A stretch of DNA of 64,000 bases, taken from Iodobacter arcticus. Lineage in GTDB: Bacteria; Pseudomonadota; Gammaproteobacteria; Burkholderiales; Chitinibacteraceae. How positions within the stretch are numbered: the first letter of the stretch is position 1; each line of letters starts with the position of its first letter. Shown here one piece after another: positions 27,536-37,576 of the stretch. A program made the position numbers and the translations under genes. Below the pieces are notes generated by a model. That model was given only the letters and a program-made list of their open reading frames with translations. It had not been told where the DNA came from and searched no databases. The stretch lies in NCBI RefSeq assembly GCF_042664895.1, contig NZ_JBHTBQ010000018.1, forward strand, positions 98,207-162,206. Direction: 5' to 3'.

Positions 27536-29194
27536 ATGAGCACATTGATTGAAGTAAAAATCCCCGACATCGGCGGCCACGAGGGCGTTGAAGTGATCGA
27601 GGTTTTTGTAAAAGTTGGCGATACCATTGAAGTAGAGCAATCACTGATTACACTCGAAACCGACAAGGCAACGATGGAAGTGCCATCGACCCACGCCGGT
27701 GTAGTAAAAGAAATGAAGATTAAAATTGGCGATAAAGCCTCTGAAGGCAGCGTTGTTTTGTTGCTAGAAGCCGCAGATACCGCCAGTGCAGCAGCACCTG
27801 CAGCGGCTCCCGTTGCAGCTGCGCCTGCTCCAGGTTCAGTCCCAGCGCCCGCTCCTGTAGCAGCTGCTCCAGCTCCGGCAGCGGCTCCCGTAGCCAGCGT
27901 TGCCAGCAGCATCGAAGTGCGCGTACCGGATATCGGTGGCCACGATGCAGTGGATGTGATCGAAGTGTTTGTAAAAGTTGGCGATGTGGTTGAGAAAGAA
28001 CAATCACTGATCACGCTAGAAACCGACAAAGCCTCGATGGAAGTGCCGTCCCCTGAAGCGGGTGTAGTTGAAAGCATCACGCTCAAAGTCGGCGACAAAA
28101 TCAGCGAAGGTGGCTTGATTCTGGTACTGAAAGGCACTGCATCAGTAGCCGCAGCACCGGTGGCTGCAGCCCCTGTCGCTAGTGTTGCGGCTGCAACACC
28201 TGCGCCGACTCCAGTTGCAGCACCTGCTCCTGTTTCAGCTCCCGCAGCAGCGCGTCCGGTTGACGAAGCCAGCTTCAAAAAATCCCACGCATCGCCTTCG
28301 ATTCGCAGCTTTGCGCGTGAATTGGGCGTTGATCTGAGCCGCATCACCGGCACAGGGCCTAAGGGCCGTATTCTGCATGGCGATGTACAAGCTTATGTAA
28401 AATCAGTCATGAGCGGCCAAGCTGCAGCGCCAAATGCGTCAGCAGTGGGCACAGGCTCTGGCCTTGATCTGCTGCCATGGCCAAAAGTCGATTTCGCCAA
28501 GTTTGGCCCGATCGAAACTAAGCCGCTAACCCGCATCCAGAAGCTATCTGGCGCTAATCTGCACCGCAACTGGGTAGTGATCCCGCACGTGACGTTTAAC
28601 GACGAATGCGATATCACCGAGCTGGAAGAATTCCGTAAATCCATCGGTAAAGAGTGGGAAAAGAGCGGCATGAAGCTCTCGCCACTGGCCTTTATTATTA
28701 AAGCCGCGGCTGAAGCGCTGAAAGCCTTCCCTACCGTTAACGCCAGCCTCGATGGCGACAATTTGATCTTAAAACAGTATTACAACATCGGCTTTGCAGC
28801 TGACACGCCAAATGGCTTGGTTGTACCTGTTATCAAAAATGTCGACCAAAAAGGCCTGAAGCAAATCGCTAAAGAATTGACCGACCTTTCCGCTCTAGCG
28901 CGTGAAGGAAAGCTCAAGCCTACCGATATGCAAGGCGCAACCTTTACCATTTCTAGCCTTGGCGGCATTGGCGGCACTAGCTTTACGCCTATCGTCAACG
29001 CCCCTGAAGTGGCGATTCTTGGCGTGTGCAAATCACAAGTTAAGCCGATCTGGAATGGCAAAGAATTTATGCCTCGCCTAATGTGCCCATTGTCGCTGTC
29101 CTTCGATCACCGCGTCATCGACGGCGCAATGGCCGGCCGCTTCACCGTGCAACTCGGCAAGCTCCTAAGCGACATCCGCCGCTTGGTGTTGTAA
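27536..29194 (+). CDS. aceF: Dihydrolipoamide acetyltransferase (E2 of pyruvate dehydrogenase), two lipoyl domains
   Basis: 552 residues. Two lipoyl domains (about 2-75 and 122-195) carry the lipoylation motif ETDKA with Lys near 43 and 165. They are joined by long Ala/Pro linkers. A peripheral-subunit-binding domain is near 243-280 (SPSIRSFARELGVDLSRITG). The catalytic acetyltransferase core ends with SFDHRVIDGAMAGRF, with His near 525 and Asp near 529. The two lipoyl domains are near-duplicates (IPDIGGHEGVEVIEVFVKVG and VPDIGGHDAVDVIEVFVKVG). Confidence 0.97.
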   Translation: MSTLIEVKIPDIGGHEGVEVIEVFVKVGDTIEVEQSLITLETDKATMEVPSTHAGVVKEMKIKIGDKASEGSVVLLLEAADTASAAAPAAAPVAAAPAPGSVPAPAPVAAAPAPAAAPVASVASSIEVRVPDIGGHDAVDVIEVFVKVGDVVEKEQSLITLETDKASMEVPSPEAGVVESITLKVGDKISEGGLILVLKGTASVAAAPVAAAPVASVAAATPAPTPVAAPAPVSAPAAARPVDEASFKKSHASPSIRSFARELGVDLSRITGTGPKGRILHGDVQAYVKSVMSGQAAAPNASAVGTGSGLDLLPWPKVDFAKFGPIETKPLTRIQKLSGANLHRNWVVIPHVTFNDECDITELEEFRKSIGKEWEKSGMKLSPLAFIIKAAAEALKAFPTVNASLDGDNLILKQYYNIGFAADTPNGLVVPVIKNVDQKGLKQIAKELTDLSALAREGKLKPTDMQGATFTISSLGGIGGTSFTPIVNAPEVAILGVCKSQVKPIWNGKEFMPRLMCPLSLSFDHRVIDGAMAGRFTVQLGKLLSDIRRLVL

Positions 29195-29205
29195 GCAGAC
29201 AAAGA

Positions 29206-29313
29206 TCTGTAGACACAGAGAAAAAATGAGAACACGGAGCACACAGAGAAAAACAGAGATTAAGGTTTTCTCCGTGTTCTGCTTTTAAGCTCTGTGTGCT
29301 CTGTGTCTACAGA
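29206..29313. repeat. MITE-like inverted repeat, CACAGAG family, between aceF and lpdA
   Basis: 108-bp element with perfect 15-bp terminal inverted repeats TCTGTAGACACAGAG (29206-29220) and its complement (29299-29313). The interior arms are imperfect (AACACGGAG / CTCCGTGTT). The same termini bound the element at 48429-48547. It lies inside the pdh cluster, so transcripts would carry a long hairpin. Confidence 0.8.
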
Positions 29314-29355
29314 ATTTTTAGACGTTCAGCCCCTTGCACAGATCAAATGGAATAA

Positions 29356-31137
29356 ATGATGAGCAATCTAATCGAAATTAAAGTCCCCGATATCGGCGGC
29401 CATGACAATGTGGATATCATCGAAGTCTTCGTTAAAGTCGGCGACACGGTGGCCGTTGAAGAATCCTTGATTGCGCTGGAAACCGACAAAGCGACGATGG
29501 AAGTGCCTTCCACTCACGCGGGTGTAGTCAAAGAAGTCAAAGTCGCCGTGGGCGGCAAAGTATCCGAAGGTAGCTTGCTGGTGGTTCTGGAAGTAGCCGC
29601 GACTGCCACAGCGACACCAGCCGCAGCGCCAAGCCCAGCCCCTGCAACGGCTGCCGCAGCACCACAAGCCGCTCCCGTTGCTGGCAGCCACACAGGTGCC
29701 GCAGATTACGAATGCGAAGTCGTGGTACTCGGCGGTGGCCCCGGTGGTTACTCCGCCGCTTTCCGCTCTGCCGATCTGGGCATGAAAACCATCGTCGTTG
29801 AGCGTTTTTCTAAGCTGGGCGGTGTGTGTTTAAACGTCGGTTGTATTCCTTCTAAGGCACTGCTGCACAATGCGGCGGTGATTGATGAAGTGAAACACTT
29901 GGCAGCCAACGGGATTAAATTTGGCGAGCCAGAGATCGATATCGACGCACTGCGTGGCTTTAAAGAAAAAGTAATTGGCAAGCTGACTACGGGCTTAGCC
30001 GGTATGGCCAAGGCACGTAAAGTAGAATTCGTACGTGGCGTGGCACGCTTTATTGATCCTCACCATATGGAAGTGCAAATCACTTCGGGTGACGGCAAAG
30101 AAGTTACGGGGGAAACCAAAATCATCAAGTTCCAGAAAGCGATTATCGCTGCTGGCTCTTCGGTATTTAAGCTGCCCTTTGTACCGAACGATCCACGCGT
30201 GGTCGATTCAACCGGCGCGCTGGAGCTGAAATCTGTCCCCAAACGCATGCTGATTTTGGGCGGCGGAATTATTGGTCTGGAAATGGGCACGGTTTACTCC
30301 ACACTGGGCGCACGCCTTGATGTGGTGGAAATGCTCGACGGCCTGATGCAGGGCGCGGATCGCGACCTCGTTAAAGTATGGGAAAAATGGAATGCCCATC
30401 GCTTTGACAACATCATGCTCAAGACCAAAACTGTCGCACTTGAAGCCAAAGAAGACGGCATCTGGGCCACATTCGAAGGTGAAAACGCCCCGAAAGAGCC
30501 GCAATGCTACGACCTCGTGCTACACGCAACGGGCCGTGTGCCTAACGGCGGCAAAGTCGGCGCAGAAAACGCCGGTGTGATCGTCACTGATCGCGGCTTT
30601 ATCCCCGTCGACAATCAAATGCGCACCAATGTGCCGCATATTTTTGCGATTGGCGATTTGGTTGGCCAACCGATGCTGGCGCACAAAGCCGTGCACGAAG
30701 CGCACGTTGCAGCTGAAAACGCAGCGGATCACAAAGCCTTCTTTGATGCCCGCGTGATTCCTGGCGTGGCTTATACCGATCCGGAAGTCGCCTGGGTGGG
30801 TGTCACCGAAGATGAAGCCAAGAAAAATGGCATCAACTACGGTAAAGGCGTATTCCCATGGGCCGCATCTGGCCGTGCTATTGCCAATGGCCGTGACGAA
30901 GGCTTCACCAAGCTGATCTTTGATCAAGACACCAAGCAAATCATCGGCGGTGCGATTGTTGGCCCACATGCTGGCGATATGATCGGTGAAATCTGCCTTG
31001 CCATCGAAATGGGTTGCGATGCCGTGGATATCGGCAAAACCATCCACCCTCACCCAACCATGGGTGAATCGATTGGTATGGCTGCCGAAGTATTTAAAGG
31101 CGTATGTACGGATCTGCCTCCGCAGAAAAAGAAATAA
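29356..31137 (+). CDS. lpdA: Dihydrolipoamide dehydrogenase with N-terminal lipoyl domain (E3)
   Basis: 593 residues, about 120 more than a plain E3. A lipoyl domain (residues ~3-78, Lys near 45 in ETDKATME) and an Ala/Pro linker precede the flavoprotein. FAD motif VVLGGGPGGYSAAFRSADLG; redox pair C158-C163 in GGVCLNVGCIPSK; NAD motif ILGGGIIGLEMG; second FAD site FAIGDLVGQPMLAHKA; C-terminal catalytic HPHPTMGES. Reoxidises E2 dihydrolipoamide. Lipoyl-bearing E3 is known in Neisseria and related bacteria. Confidence 0.97.
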   Translation: MMSNLIEIKVPDIGGHDNVDIIEVFVKVGDTVAVEESLIALETDKATMEVPSTHAGVVKEVKVAVGGKVSEGSLLVVLEVAATATATPAAAPSPAPATAAAAPQAAPVAGSHTGAADYECEVVVLGGGPGGYSAAFRSADLGMKTIVVERFSKLGGVCLNVGCIPSKALLHNAAVIDEVKHLAANGIKFGEPEIDIDALRGFKEKVIGKLTTGLAGMAKARKVEFVRGVARFIDPHHMEVQITSGDGKEVTGETKIIKFQKAIIAAGSSVFKLPFVPNDPRVVDSTGALELKSVPKRMLILGGGIIGLEMGTVYSTLGARLDVVEMLDGLMQGADRDLVKVWEKWNAHRFDNIMLKTKTVALEAKEDGIWATFEGENAPKEPQCYDLVLHATGRVPNGGKVGAENAGVIVTDRGFIPVDNQMRTNVPHIFAIGDLVGQPMLAHKAVHEAHVAAENAADHKAFFDARVIPGVAYTDPEVAWVGVTEDEAKKNGINYGKGVFPWAASGRAIANGRDEGFTKLIFDQDTKQIIGGAIVGPHAGDMIGEICLAIEMGCDAVDIGKTIHPHPTMGESIGMAAEVFKGVCTDLPPQKKK

Positions 31138-31152
31138 TTCATTCTTTGCAAT

Positions 31153-31180
31153 AAAAAACCCGGCTTGCCGGGTTTTTTTA
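31153..31180 (+). terminator. Terminator of the pdh cluster
   Basis: AAAAAACCCGGC / GCCGGGTTTTTT with a 2-base loop and a T-run. Confidence 0.88.
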
Positions 31181-31400
31181 CGCCATTTTGAATAGAAAGA
31201 TAACCGCACTTAATCATGTAAACACAGACTCTTTATCGTAAATCAAGCCATAAACTTACAAAATATGCAAAAAATTTACTAATTAATGACCAAAGTACAT
31301 AAGATTATCTACCATTAAATTACAAGATCCTTGAAGGTTTACCAGACTAACCTAAGCTTAAGGAAGAAAAGTGTGACTACCTTAAGAAGGTGCTCTGGTA

Positions 31401-34400
31401 ATGCCCGCAGCTTTAAGTGAAATAGCCCAACAGCAACTGATCGATCTGATCCCTGCTGGCATTTATTTGTGCAATGCCAGTGGGCAGTGTCGCTATGGCA
31501 ATACCGCCTTGCTGGCGATGTTTGGCTTATCGCTTGAAGAAAGTCTGGGATATGGATGGCTTAAAAAGCTTCACCCCGAAGATTGCCAGACCGTCCATCA
31601 GCAATGGCAGAATGCACTCGCAACCCAAACTGAATTTGAGCTTTCTTTTCGCATTCTGCGGGCCAATCATGAGCTGCGCTATTTACACTCCAAAACGAAG
31701 CCACTCTGGGATGCGCATGGCCAAATATCCGGCTATATCGGCAGCGTGGAAGACATCACGGCAAGCCATCAGCTCAGCGAGCAATACGAGCATTGTTTCG
31801 ATGCCCTGATCAAAGCCTCGCCTGTGCCCAATCTAATTTGCGATACAGCAGGCAAAATCATTTATCTTAATCCTGCCTTTAGCGACAGTTTTGGCTATCA
31901 GCTTGATGAAATGCCCAGATTGGCAGACTGGTGGCGTGATACGGATCCTGAACACCGGCATTTACATCAGCAAAACTTACTTTCTAAACAAGAAAACCCT
32001 GTTTTCCCAAACCTAGAATTAAGTGTTTGCTGTAAGAATGGCCCTTATAAAACCATTCAAGCCAGCCGCAGCATTTTGCCCCTTCAGACAGGCAAAGCCA
32101 TTTTGATGACGCTGCATGATTTAAGCGAGCTGAACACCCCGCACCCCAGCTTGCAAGAGCAAGCCCAGCAATACCGGCAATTATTCAACAATGCCGATTT
32201 ATCAATCTGGAATCAGGACATGACAGCCCTGCTTATCCATCTCACTGCACTTCGTGATGCGGGTATTACCGATTTAGCCGCCCATCTTGAGCACACCCCT
32301 GCCGCCCTCATTAATATGATCAGCCTGCTCCGCGTGATCGATATTAATCCAGCCACGCTGGCGCTATTTGAAGGCAGCAACAAAGCCGAATTTATGCAGG
32401 GCTTTACCTCTTTATTTGGCGAAGGTGCGCTCGAAGTCATTCGGCAGGAATTAATGGCTTTTTGGCGTGGAGACCGTGTTTTTCGCAGCGAAGTTAATCT
32501 CAAGACCTTGCAAGGCAGGCAATTTCAAGCCCTGCTTTCCTACCCGATTCCCTCTTCAATTGAAGAAGCCCGCATTGTGCCGGTCAGCATTCAGGACATC
32601 AGCAAGCTCAAAGAAAGTGAGAGCCGCTGGCAATTTGCAATCGAAGGCTCAGGCGACGGACTTTGGGATTGGGATATTCCCTCCAATACGGTTTTTTACA
32701 GCCGGCGCTGGAAAGAAATGCTGGGCTTTGCCGAAGGTGAAATCGGCAATCACTATGAGGAGTGGCAAAAACGAGTCTACCCGGAAGATCAGCCTCGGCT
32801 GATGGCCAATATCCAGGCACACCTCACAGGCAGCACGCCACATTTTAGCCACGAATACCGCATTCTGAATAAAGATGGCAGCTGGAAATGGATTGTTGAT
32901 CGCGGCATGGCCGTTAGCCGTAGCGCCGAAGGCTTAGCACTCAGAGTTATTGGCACACAGCATGATATTACCGAAAGAAAGAACAATGAAAACGCACTGT
33001 TAAGCAATCAGGCGCAGCTAGCAGGCATGATCGATTCGGCCATGGATGCGATTATCACCACCGATGCCGAATTCAATATTATTTTATTCAACCAATCGGC
33101 AGAAAATATGTTCGGCTATCCCGCCAAGCAAATGCTGGGAGGCCCCATTGAAGTGCTTATCCCCACCCAACTTGCAATAAAGCATCGTGAGCTGATGCAG
33201 CAATTTGCCAGCCAAGGCAAAGGGCATCGCAAAATGAGCAGTAATACAGGCCGTCAGGTGATGGGTCAGCACGCCGATGGCCATGAGTTTCCCATTGAAG
33301 TGGCGATTTCCTATTTACATAATTTAGGCAAACCGGTTTACACCGCCATGGTGCGTGATATCACTGATCGCATCGACTATGAGCTGAGCTTATTGCAGTT
33401 AACAACCACTCTGGAGCTGCGCGTCATTGAGCGCACTCAGGAGCTGGAAGCGGCTAAACAACAGGCAGAAAACGCCAATCAAGCCAAAAGCGCATTTTTA
33501 GCCAATATGAGCCACGAAATCCGTACCCCGCTCAATAGCGTACTGGGCATGGCGCATTTAGCCCAGCTCACCACTTTAAGCGCCAAGCAAAGCGACTATC
33601 TGCAAAAAATCACCTTATCAGGCCGGCATTTGCTGGATTTAATCAACGATATTCTCGATTTTTCTAAAATTGAAGCGGGCAAGTTAGAAATCAATAAGCG
33701 CGACTTTTCACTGCCTGAGCTCATTGATAATGTGCATGAACTGATCCAGCAAAAAGCAGAAGAAAAAAACTTATTACTTCGCACCATCATCAGCGAGCAA
33801 GTACCACCCTTTGTGCAAGGCGATGACTTGCGCATCAAACAAGTGCTGATTAATTTACTGAGCAATGCGATTAAATTTACCGAGCAAGGCACGATTACCC
33901 TCGCTATTGAGCATGATCCACGCGGCCACATCACATTTAGCATCCGGGATACGGGCATCGGTATTTCTGCCAGTGCTCAAACCCAATTATTTCAATCCTT
34001 TCAGCAAGCAGATAATTCAATCACCCGCAAATATGGCGGCACGGGGCTGGGGCTGGCGATTAGTCGCCAATTAGTCGAGCTGATGGGGGGAGCACTCAGC
34101 GTAGAAAGCCAATTAGGCGAAGGCAGTGAGTTTAAATTTTGCCTCGATCTTCCTGAAATCCAGGACCTGCCCAAGCCGCTGCCGCATTGGTCAAAGAACA
34201 AAGCCAATGAGCACTTTTTAATTGGAAAGCGCATTCTGCTAGCCGACGATCACCCTTTTAACCAGCAGATTGGCGCTGAGTTACTCGAAATAATGGGTGC
34301 CGAAGTGAGCATTGCCAATCATGGCCTAGAAGCCATTTTGCTGGCAGAGCAAAGCCACTTTGATGCCATTTTGATGGATGTGCAAATGCCTGAAATGGAT

Positions 34401-36227
34401 GGCATTACCGCCTGCCAGATACTTAGAAAAAAACCTGAATTTGATGATCTCCCTATTATCGCCATGACCGCAAATGTATCAACCGACTATCGCCAGCACT
34501 GCCTCAGTGCCGGTATGAACGACTTTATCGGCAAGCCCGTGCAGGCAGAAAAGCTTTATCAAACGCTGGCTTACTGGCTAGGCGATCAACAACAAGCCGC
34601 CGAAATAGATACCGAAGAATTACCGCCCACGGCAAGCAGCGATGAGCAGGCCCTGCTCATTGATCTAAGCGAAATGCAAAATATGCTGGGCGATGATCCA
34701 AAGCGGCAAAGCAAGTATTGCGAAAAATTTGCCCTATCCATTCAGGAAGGGCTTAGCCATATCAGCCAGGCCAAGCTCAATGTGGTGCAAATTAATCTGG
34801 AATGTCACCGGCTTAAATCAATTGCCCGCACCGTTGGCGCCATGCTGCTGGGCAAGCAATTAGCCATGATGGAGCAAATCAATCAGACCATTAGCCCGGC
34901 GCTGCTGCTAAGCCATATTGAGCAACTTCATCTGTTGTTTCAGCAGACTTGCCAGCATTTACAGCATATCGGCTTACTAGGCAGCAGGCCGGCCGCCTCT
35001 GCTCAAGAGAGCCAGCAAGCCATCAGTATCCTGCTGGTCGACGATGATAAATTTATGCTGGACGTTATCCAGCAGCATTTAAACGATTTAGGCATCAACC
35101 AAGTCACGCCCATTCTGAGTGCAAAAGCGGCCTTGCTCAGGCTAAGGCAAGCACCGCTGCCCAACTGGATATTTTGTGATTTGCAAATGCCGGATATGGA
35201 TGGCGTTGCCTTTTTACGCCAGCTTGGATCGCTGCATTACACAGGCTCTATCGCCATTCTCTCTGCGCTGGACAGGCAAGTACTGAAGGCCGCCGAATTA
35301 CTCGCTCATTCTTTTAATTTAAAGCTGGCAGGCGTGCTAACCAAACCTGTTAAAAAAGACGAGCTGGCCGCACTTTTATTACAGCAGCCCGCCCACTCGG
35401 CGATTTCGCAAGCCCATAGCAAGCCGCCTGAATTGCAGCTGCTTGAAGAGGAGTTGCGCCACGGGCTGGCTTGCGGAGAGGTGGAGCTGTACTACCAGCC
35501 CAAGGTCAGCACCAAGGGGCGCATTGTGATTGGTGCTGAAAGCCTGGCACGTTGGCGGCACCCTACACGCGGTTTACTCGGGCCGCATTTATTTGTGCCG
35601 GCCATCGAAGCACTTGGCCTGATTGACGAGCTGACCTTCTGCGTACTGCGCATTGCCGCCCGCCAGCTAAGGGAATGGCTGGATCAGGGTGAGCAAATCA
35701 AGCTATCGATCAATGTATCTATGGGTAATCTGCATCGGCTTGAGCTGCCCGATTTATTTACCAAAGTGCTTCAGGAGCATGGCATTAGCCCGGAATCGAT
35801 TACGCTGGAAATCACCGAAACCCAGCTCTCGCATGATTATGTGCTGAGTCTGGATATCCTGACCCGCTTACGCATTATGGGTTTTGGTTTATCGGTAGAC
35901 GATTTTGGCACCGGGTTTTCCACCATGGAGCATCTCATCCAGATTCCCTTTACCGAGCTCAAAATCGACAAAGCCTTTGTGCGCGGTGCAACGCAAGATT
36001 TATCCGCCAAAACAATACTGGAGCACAGCGCAGATCTTGGCCGGAAATTTGCACTCAACCTTGTAGCAGAAGGTGTTGAAACACAAGAAGACTGGGATCT
36101 GGTCGCCATGATTGGCTGCCATGAAGTACAAGGCTATCTGATTGGCCACCCCATGCCCGCCAGCGATTTTATGCTCTGGAAAAAAAACTGGGAGTCGGGT
36201 GGCCGGGAGTACAGCGCCAGCGCATAA
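31401..36227 (+). CDS. Multi-PAS hybrid histidine kinase with two receiver domains, HPt and EAL domain
   Basis: 1608 residues, cytoplasmic with no clear membrane helix. About five PAS/PAC repeats cover residues ~10-665. Then come HisKA with NMSHEIRTPLN (His near 705) and a HATPase with NLLSNAIKFTEQG and GTGLGLAISRQLV. REC1 has LMDVQMPEMDG (Asp near 993). An HPt-like segment has CHRLKSIARTVGA (His near 1136). REC2 has CDLQMPDMDG (Asp near 1260). A C-terminal EAL domain has ESLARWRHP at 1380, NVS, ITETQLS, DDFGTGFS, KIDKAFV, AEGVET and QGYLIGHPM. EAL reads ESL, but the metal and catalytic residues seem kept, so c-di-GMP hydrolysis is likely. Paired with the next gene. Confidence 0.93.
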   Translation: MPAALSEIAQQQLIDLIPAGIYLCNASGQCRYGNTALLAMFGLSLEESLGYGWLKKLHPEDCQTVHQQWQNALATQTEFELSFRILRANHELRYLHSKTKPLWDAHGQISGYIGSVEDITASHQLSEQYEHCFDALIKASPVPNLICDTAGKIIYLNPAFSDSFGYQLDEMPRLADWWRDTDPEHRHLHQQNLLSKQENPVFPNLELSVCCKNGPYKTIQASRSILPLQTGKAILMTLHDLSELNTPHPSLQEQAQQYRQLFNNADLSIWNQDMTALLIHLTALRDAGITDLAAHLEHTPAALINMISLLRVIDINPATLALFEGSNKAEFMQGFTSLFGEGALEVIRQELMAFWRGDRVFRSEVNLKTLQGRQFQALLSYPIPSSIEEARIVPVSIQDISKLKESESRWQFAIEGSGDGLWDWDIPSNTVFYSRRWKEMLGFAEGEIGNHYEEWQKRVYPEDQPRLMANIQAHLTGSTPHFSHEYRILNKDGSWKWIVDRGMAVSRSAEGLALRVIGTQHDITERKNNENALLSNQAQLAGMIDSAMDAIITTDAEFNIILFNQSAENMFGYPAKQMLGGPIEVLIPTQLAIKHRELMQQFASQGKGHRKMSSNTGRQVMGQHADGHEFPIEVAISYLHNLGKPVYTAMVRDITDRIDYELSLLQLTTTLELRVIERTQELEAAKQQAENANQAKSAFLANMSHEIRTPLNSVLGMAHLAQLTTLSAKQSDYLQKITLSGRHLLDLINDILDFSKIEAGKLEINKRDFSLPELIDNVHELIQQKAEEKNLLLRTIISEQVPPFVQGDDLRIKQVLINLLSNAIKFTEQGTITLAIEHDPRGHITFSIRDTGIGISASAQTQLFQSFQQADNSITRKYGGTGLGLAISRQLVELMGGALSVESQLGEGSEFKFCLDLPEIQDLPKPLPHWSKNKANEHFLIGKRILLADDHPFNQQIGAELLEIMGAEVSIANHGLEAILLAEQSHFDAILMDVQMPEMDGITACQILRKKPEFDDLPIIAMTANVSTDYRQHCLSAGMNDFIGKPVQAEKLYQTLAYWLGDQQQAAEIDTEELPPTASSDEQALLIDLSEMQNMLGDDPKRQSKYCEKFALSIQEGLSHISQAKLNVVQINLECHRLKSIARTVGAMLLGKQLAMMEQINQTISPALLLSHIEQLHLLFQQTCQHLQHIGLLGSRPAASAQESQQAISILLVDDDKFMLDVIQQHLNDLGINQVTPILSAKAALLRLRQAPLPNWIFCDLQMPDMDGVAFLRQLGSLHYTGSIAILSALDRQVLKAAELLAHSFNLKLAGVLTKPVKKDELAALLLQQPAHSAISQAHSKPPELQLLEEELRHGLACGEVELYYQPKVSTKGRIVIGAESLARWRHPTRGLLGPHLFVPAIEALGLIDELTFCVLRIAARQLREWLDQGEQIKLSINVSMGNLHRLELPDLFTKVLQEHGISPESITLEITETQLSHDYVLSLDILTRLRIMGFGLSVDDFGTGFSTMEHLIQIPFTELKIDKAFVRGATQDLSAKTILEHSADLGRKFALNLVAEGVETQEDWDLVAMIGCHEVQGYLIGHPMPASDFMLWKKNWESGGREYSASA

Positions 36228-36340
36228 AGGCAAAAAAATCGATTGAATCAGCAAAACATTTTGTAATCCACTCCTCACCCACTCGCCATTTTCTAGCAAG
36301 GCTTGCTTAGCCAAGTGCTTACTTTTACAGGATAGAGATC

Positions 36341-37480
36341 ATGAACAATCAAGAAAAGCCACTGGTCCTCATTGTTGATGATGATCTCTTTATGCTGGAT
36401 TTTATCTTTGATGCCTTAAGCGAAACATGCAATGTGATCACGGCGGAAAACGGCAAGGCCGCGCTCCAACTCACACAACAACAGCGCCCAAAACTAGTAT
36501 TAGCCGATGTCATCATGCCCGAAATGGATGGCTATGAATTATGCCGCCAGATTAAAAGTGATTTTGATATCAGCGATACTCCGGTGCTGTTTTTATCTGC
36601 GCTGGACGGTATTGAAGATCGCCTGCAAGGCTTTGATGTAGGTGGAGAAGATTTTGTACTAAAGCCTGCTAACCCCAAAGTATTACAAGCCAAAGTAGCC
36701 CATGTTCTGCAATTAATTGAAGAGCGGCAGCAATTAAAATCTCAAGCACAATACGCCACCAATACCGCCATGATGGCCATGACCAGCATGAGTGAAACGG
36801 GCCTGCTAATCGAAGGCCTCAAGCATTTTAACCGCTGCAACACCCCTGTGGAGCTCGCCAAGTCTTTGCTCAATGCCCTCGCTTTATTTGAAGTGGATAG
36901 CGTGGTTGAGTTTTTATTACCCGCCGGAAAATCTCTTGCCGTCAATACGCGCGGGCCAGCCAGTGCACTGGAAACATCCATCTTGCACCATATGGCCACG
37001 ATGGATCGCATCACCCAGTTTAAAAGCCGGATGTCGATTACTTTCCCGCATATCCGCACCCTGATCTGCAATATGCCCGAGCACGATCCTGATCGCTGTG
37101 GCCGGCTGCGCGATCATCTGGCCATTCTGATTGAAGCCACCGAAGCAAAGCTAGAAGCACTCAATACCATGGTGCAAGCCAAACAACAGGGCCTTGCCAT
37201 TGAAGAAACAATCAGATCGCTCACAGCCGCACTCAGCAAAACCGATGAGCTGCAAAGAAATGGCCGCGCTTCAGCATCGATTATTCTCAATACTGTTACC
37301 ACACGAATTGAGACTGCTCTGGTCAGCTTACAACTCACCGAGCGTCAGGAAGCCTCATTAATCTCCATACTTCGCAGCGGCCTAGAAGATATTTCAAATA
37401 CCTTGCATGCCGATGCTGATTTTCAAGACCAGCTCAGCTCGGCCATTAAAGCACTGCAAAGCACGATGAATGAAACATAA
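36341..37480 (+). CDS. Response regulator with unusual C-terminal domain
   Basis: 379 residues. A receiver domain covers residues ~6-125: acidic pocket VDDD, phosphoacceptor D56 in LADVIMPEMDG, Lys near 108 in VLKPANP. The C-terminal two thirds is not a DNA-binding, GGDEF or HD-GYP domain. About 150-285 resembles a degenerate GAF-like sensor (HFNRCNTPVELAKSLLNAL, MPEHDPDRCGRLRDHLAIL), followed by a helical tail to the end. It lies 113 bp after the hybrid kinase gene on the same strand and probably receives phosphate from it. The output is unknown. Confidence 0.85.
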   Translation: MNNQEKPLVLIVDDDLFMLDFIFDALSETCNVITAENGKAALQLTQQQRPKLVLADVIMPEMDGYELCRQIKSDFDISDTPVLFLSALDGIEDRLQGFDVGGEDFVLKPANPKVLQAKVAHVLQLIEERQQLKSQAQYATNTAMMAMTSMSETGLLIEGLKHFNRCNTPVELAKSLLNALALFEVDSVVEFLLPAGKSLAVNTRGPASALETSILHHMATMDRITQFKSRMSITFPHIRTLICNMPEHDPDRCGRLRDHLAILIEATEAKLEALNTMVQAKQQGLAIEETIRSLTAALSKTDELQRNGRASASIILNTVTTRIETALVSLQLTERQEASLISILRSGLEDISNTLHADADFQDQLSSAIKALQSTMNET

Positions 37481-37576
37481 AAACCGGGCGGATCACGCAT
37501 AAAAATATTGCACACCATAAGCAATGACTCACGCAAAATCAGGCTATGCTAAGCAAACCGCCTAAAGGATCTTTCC

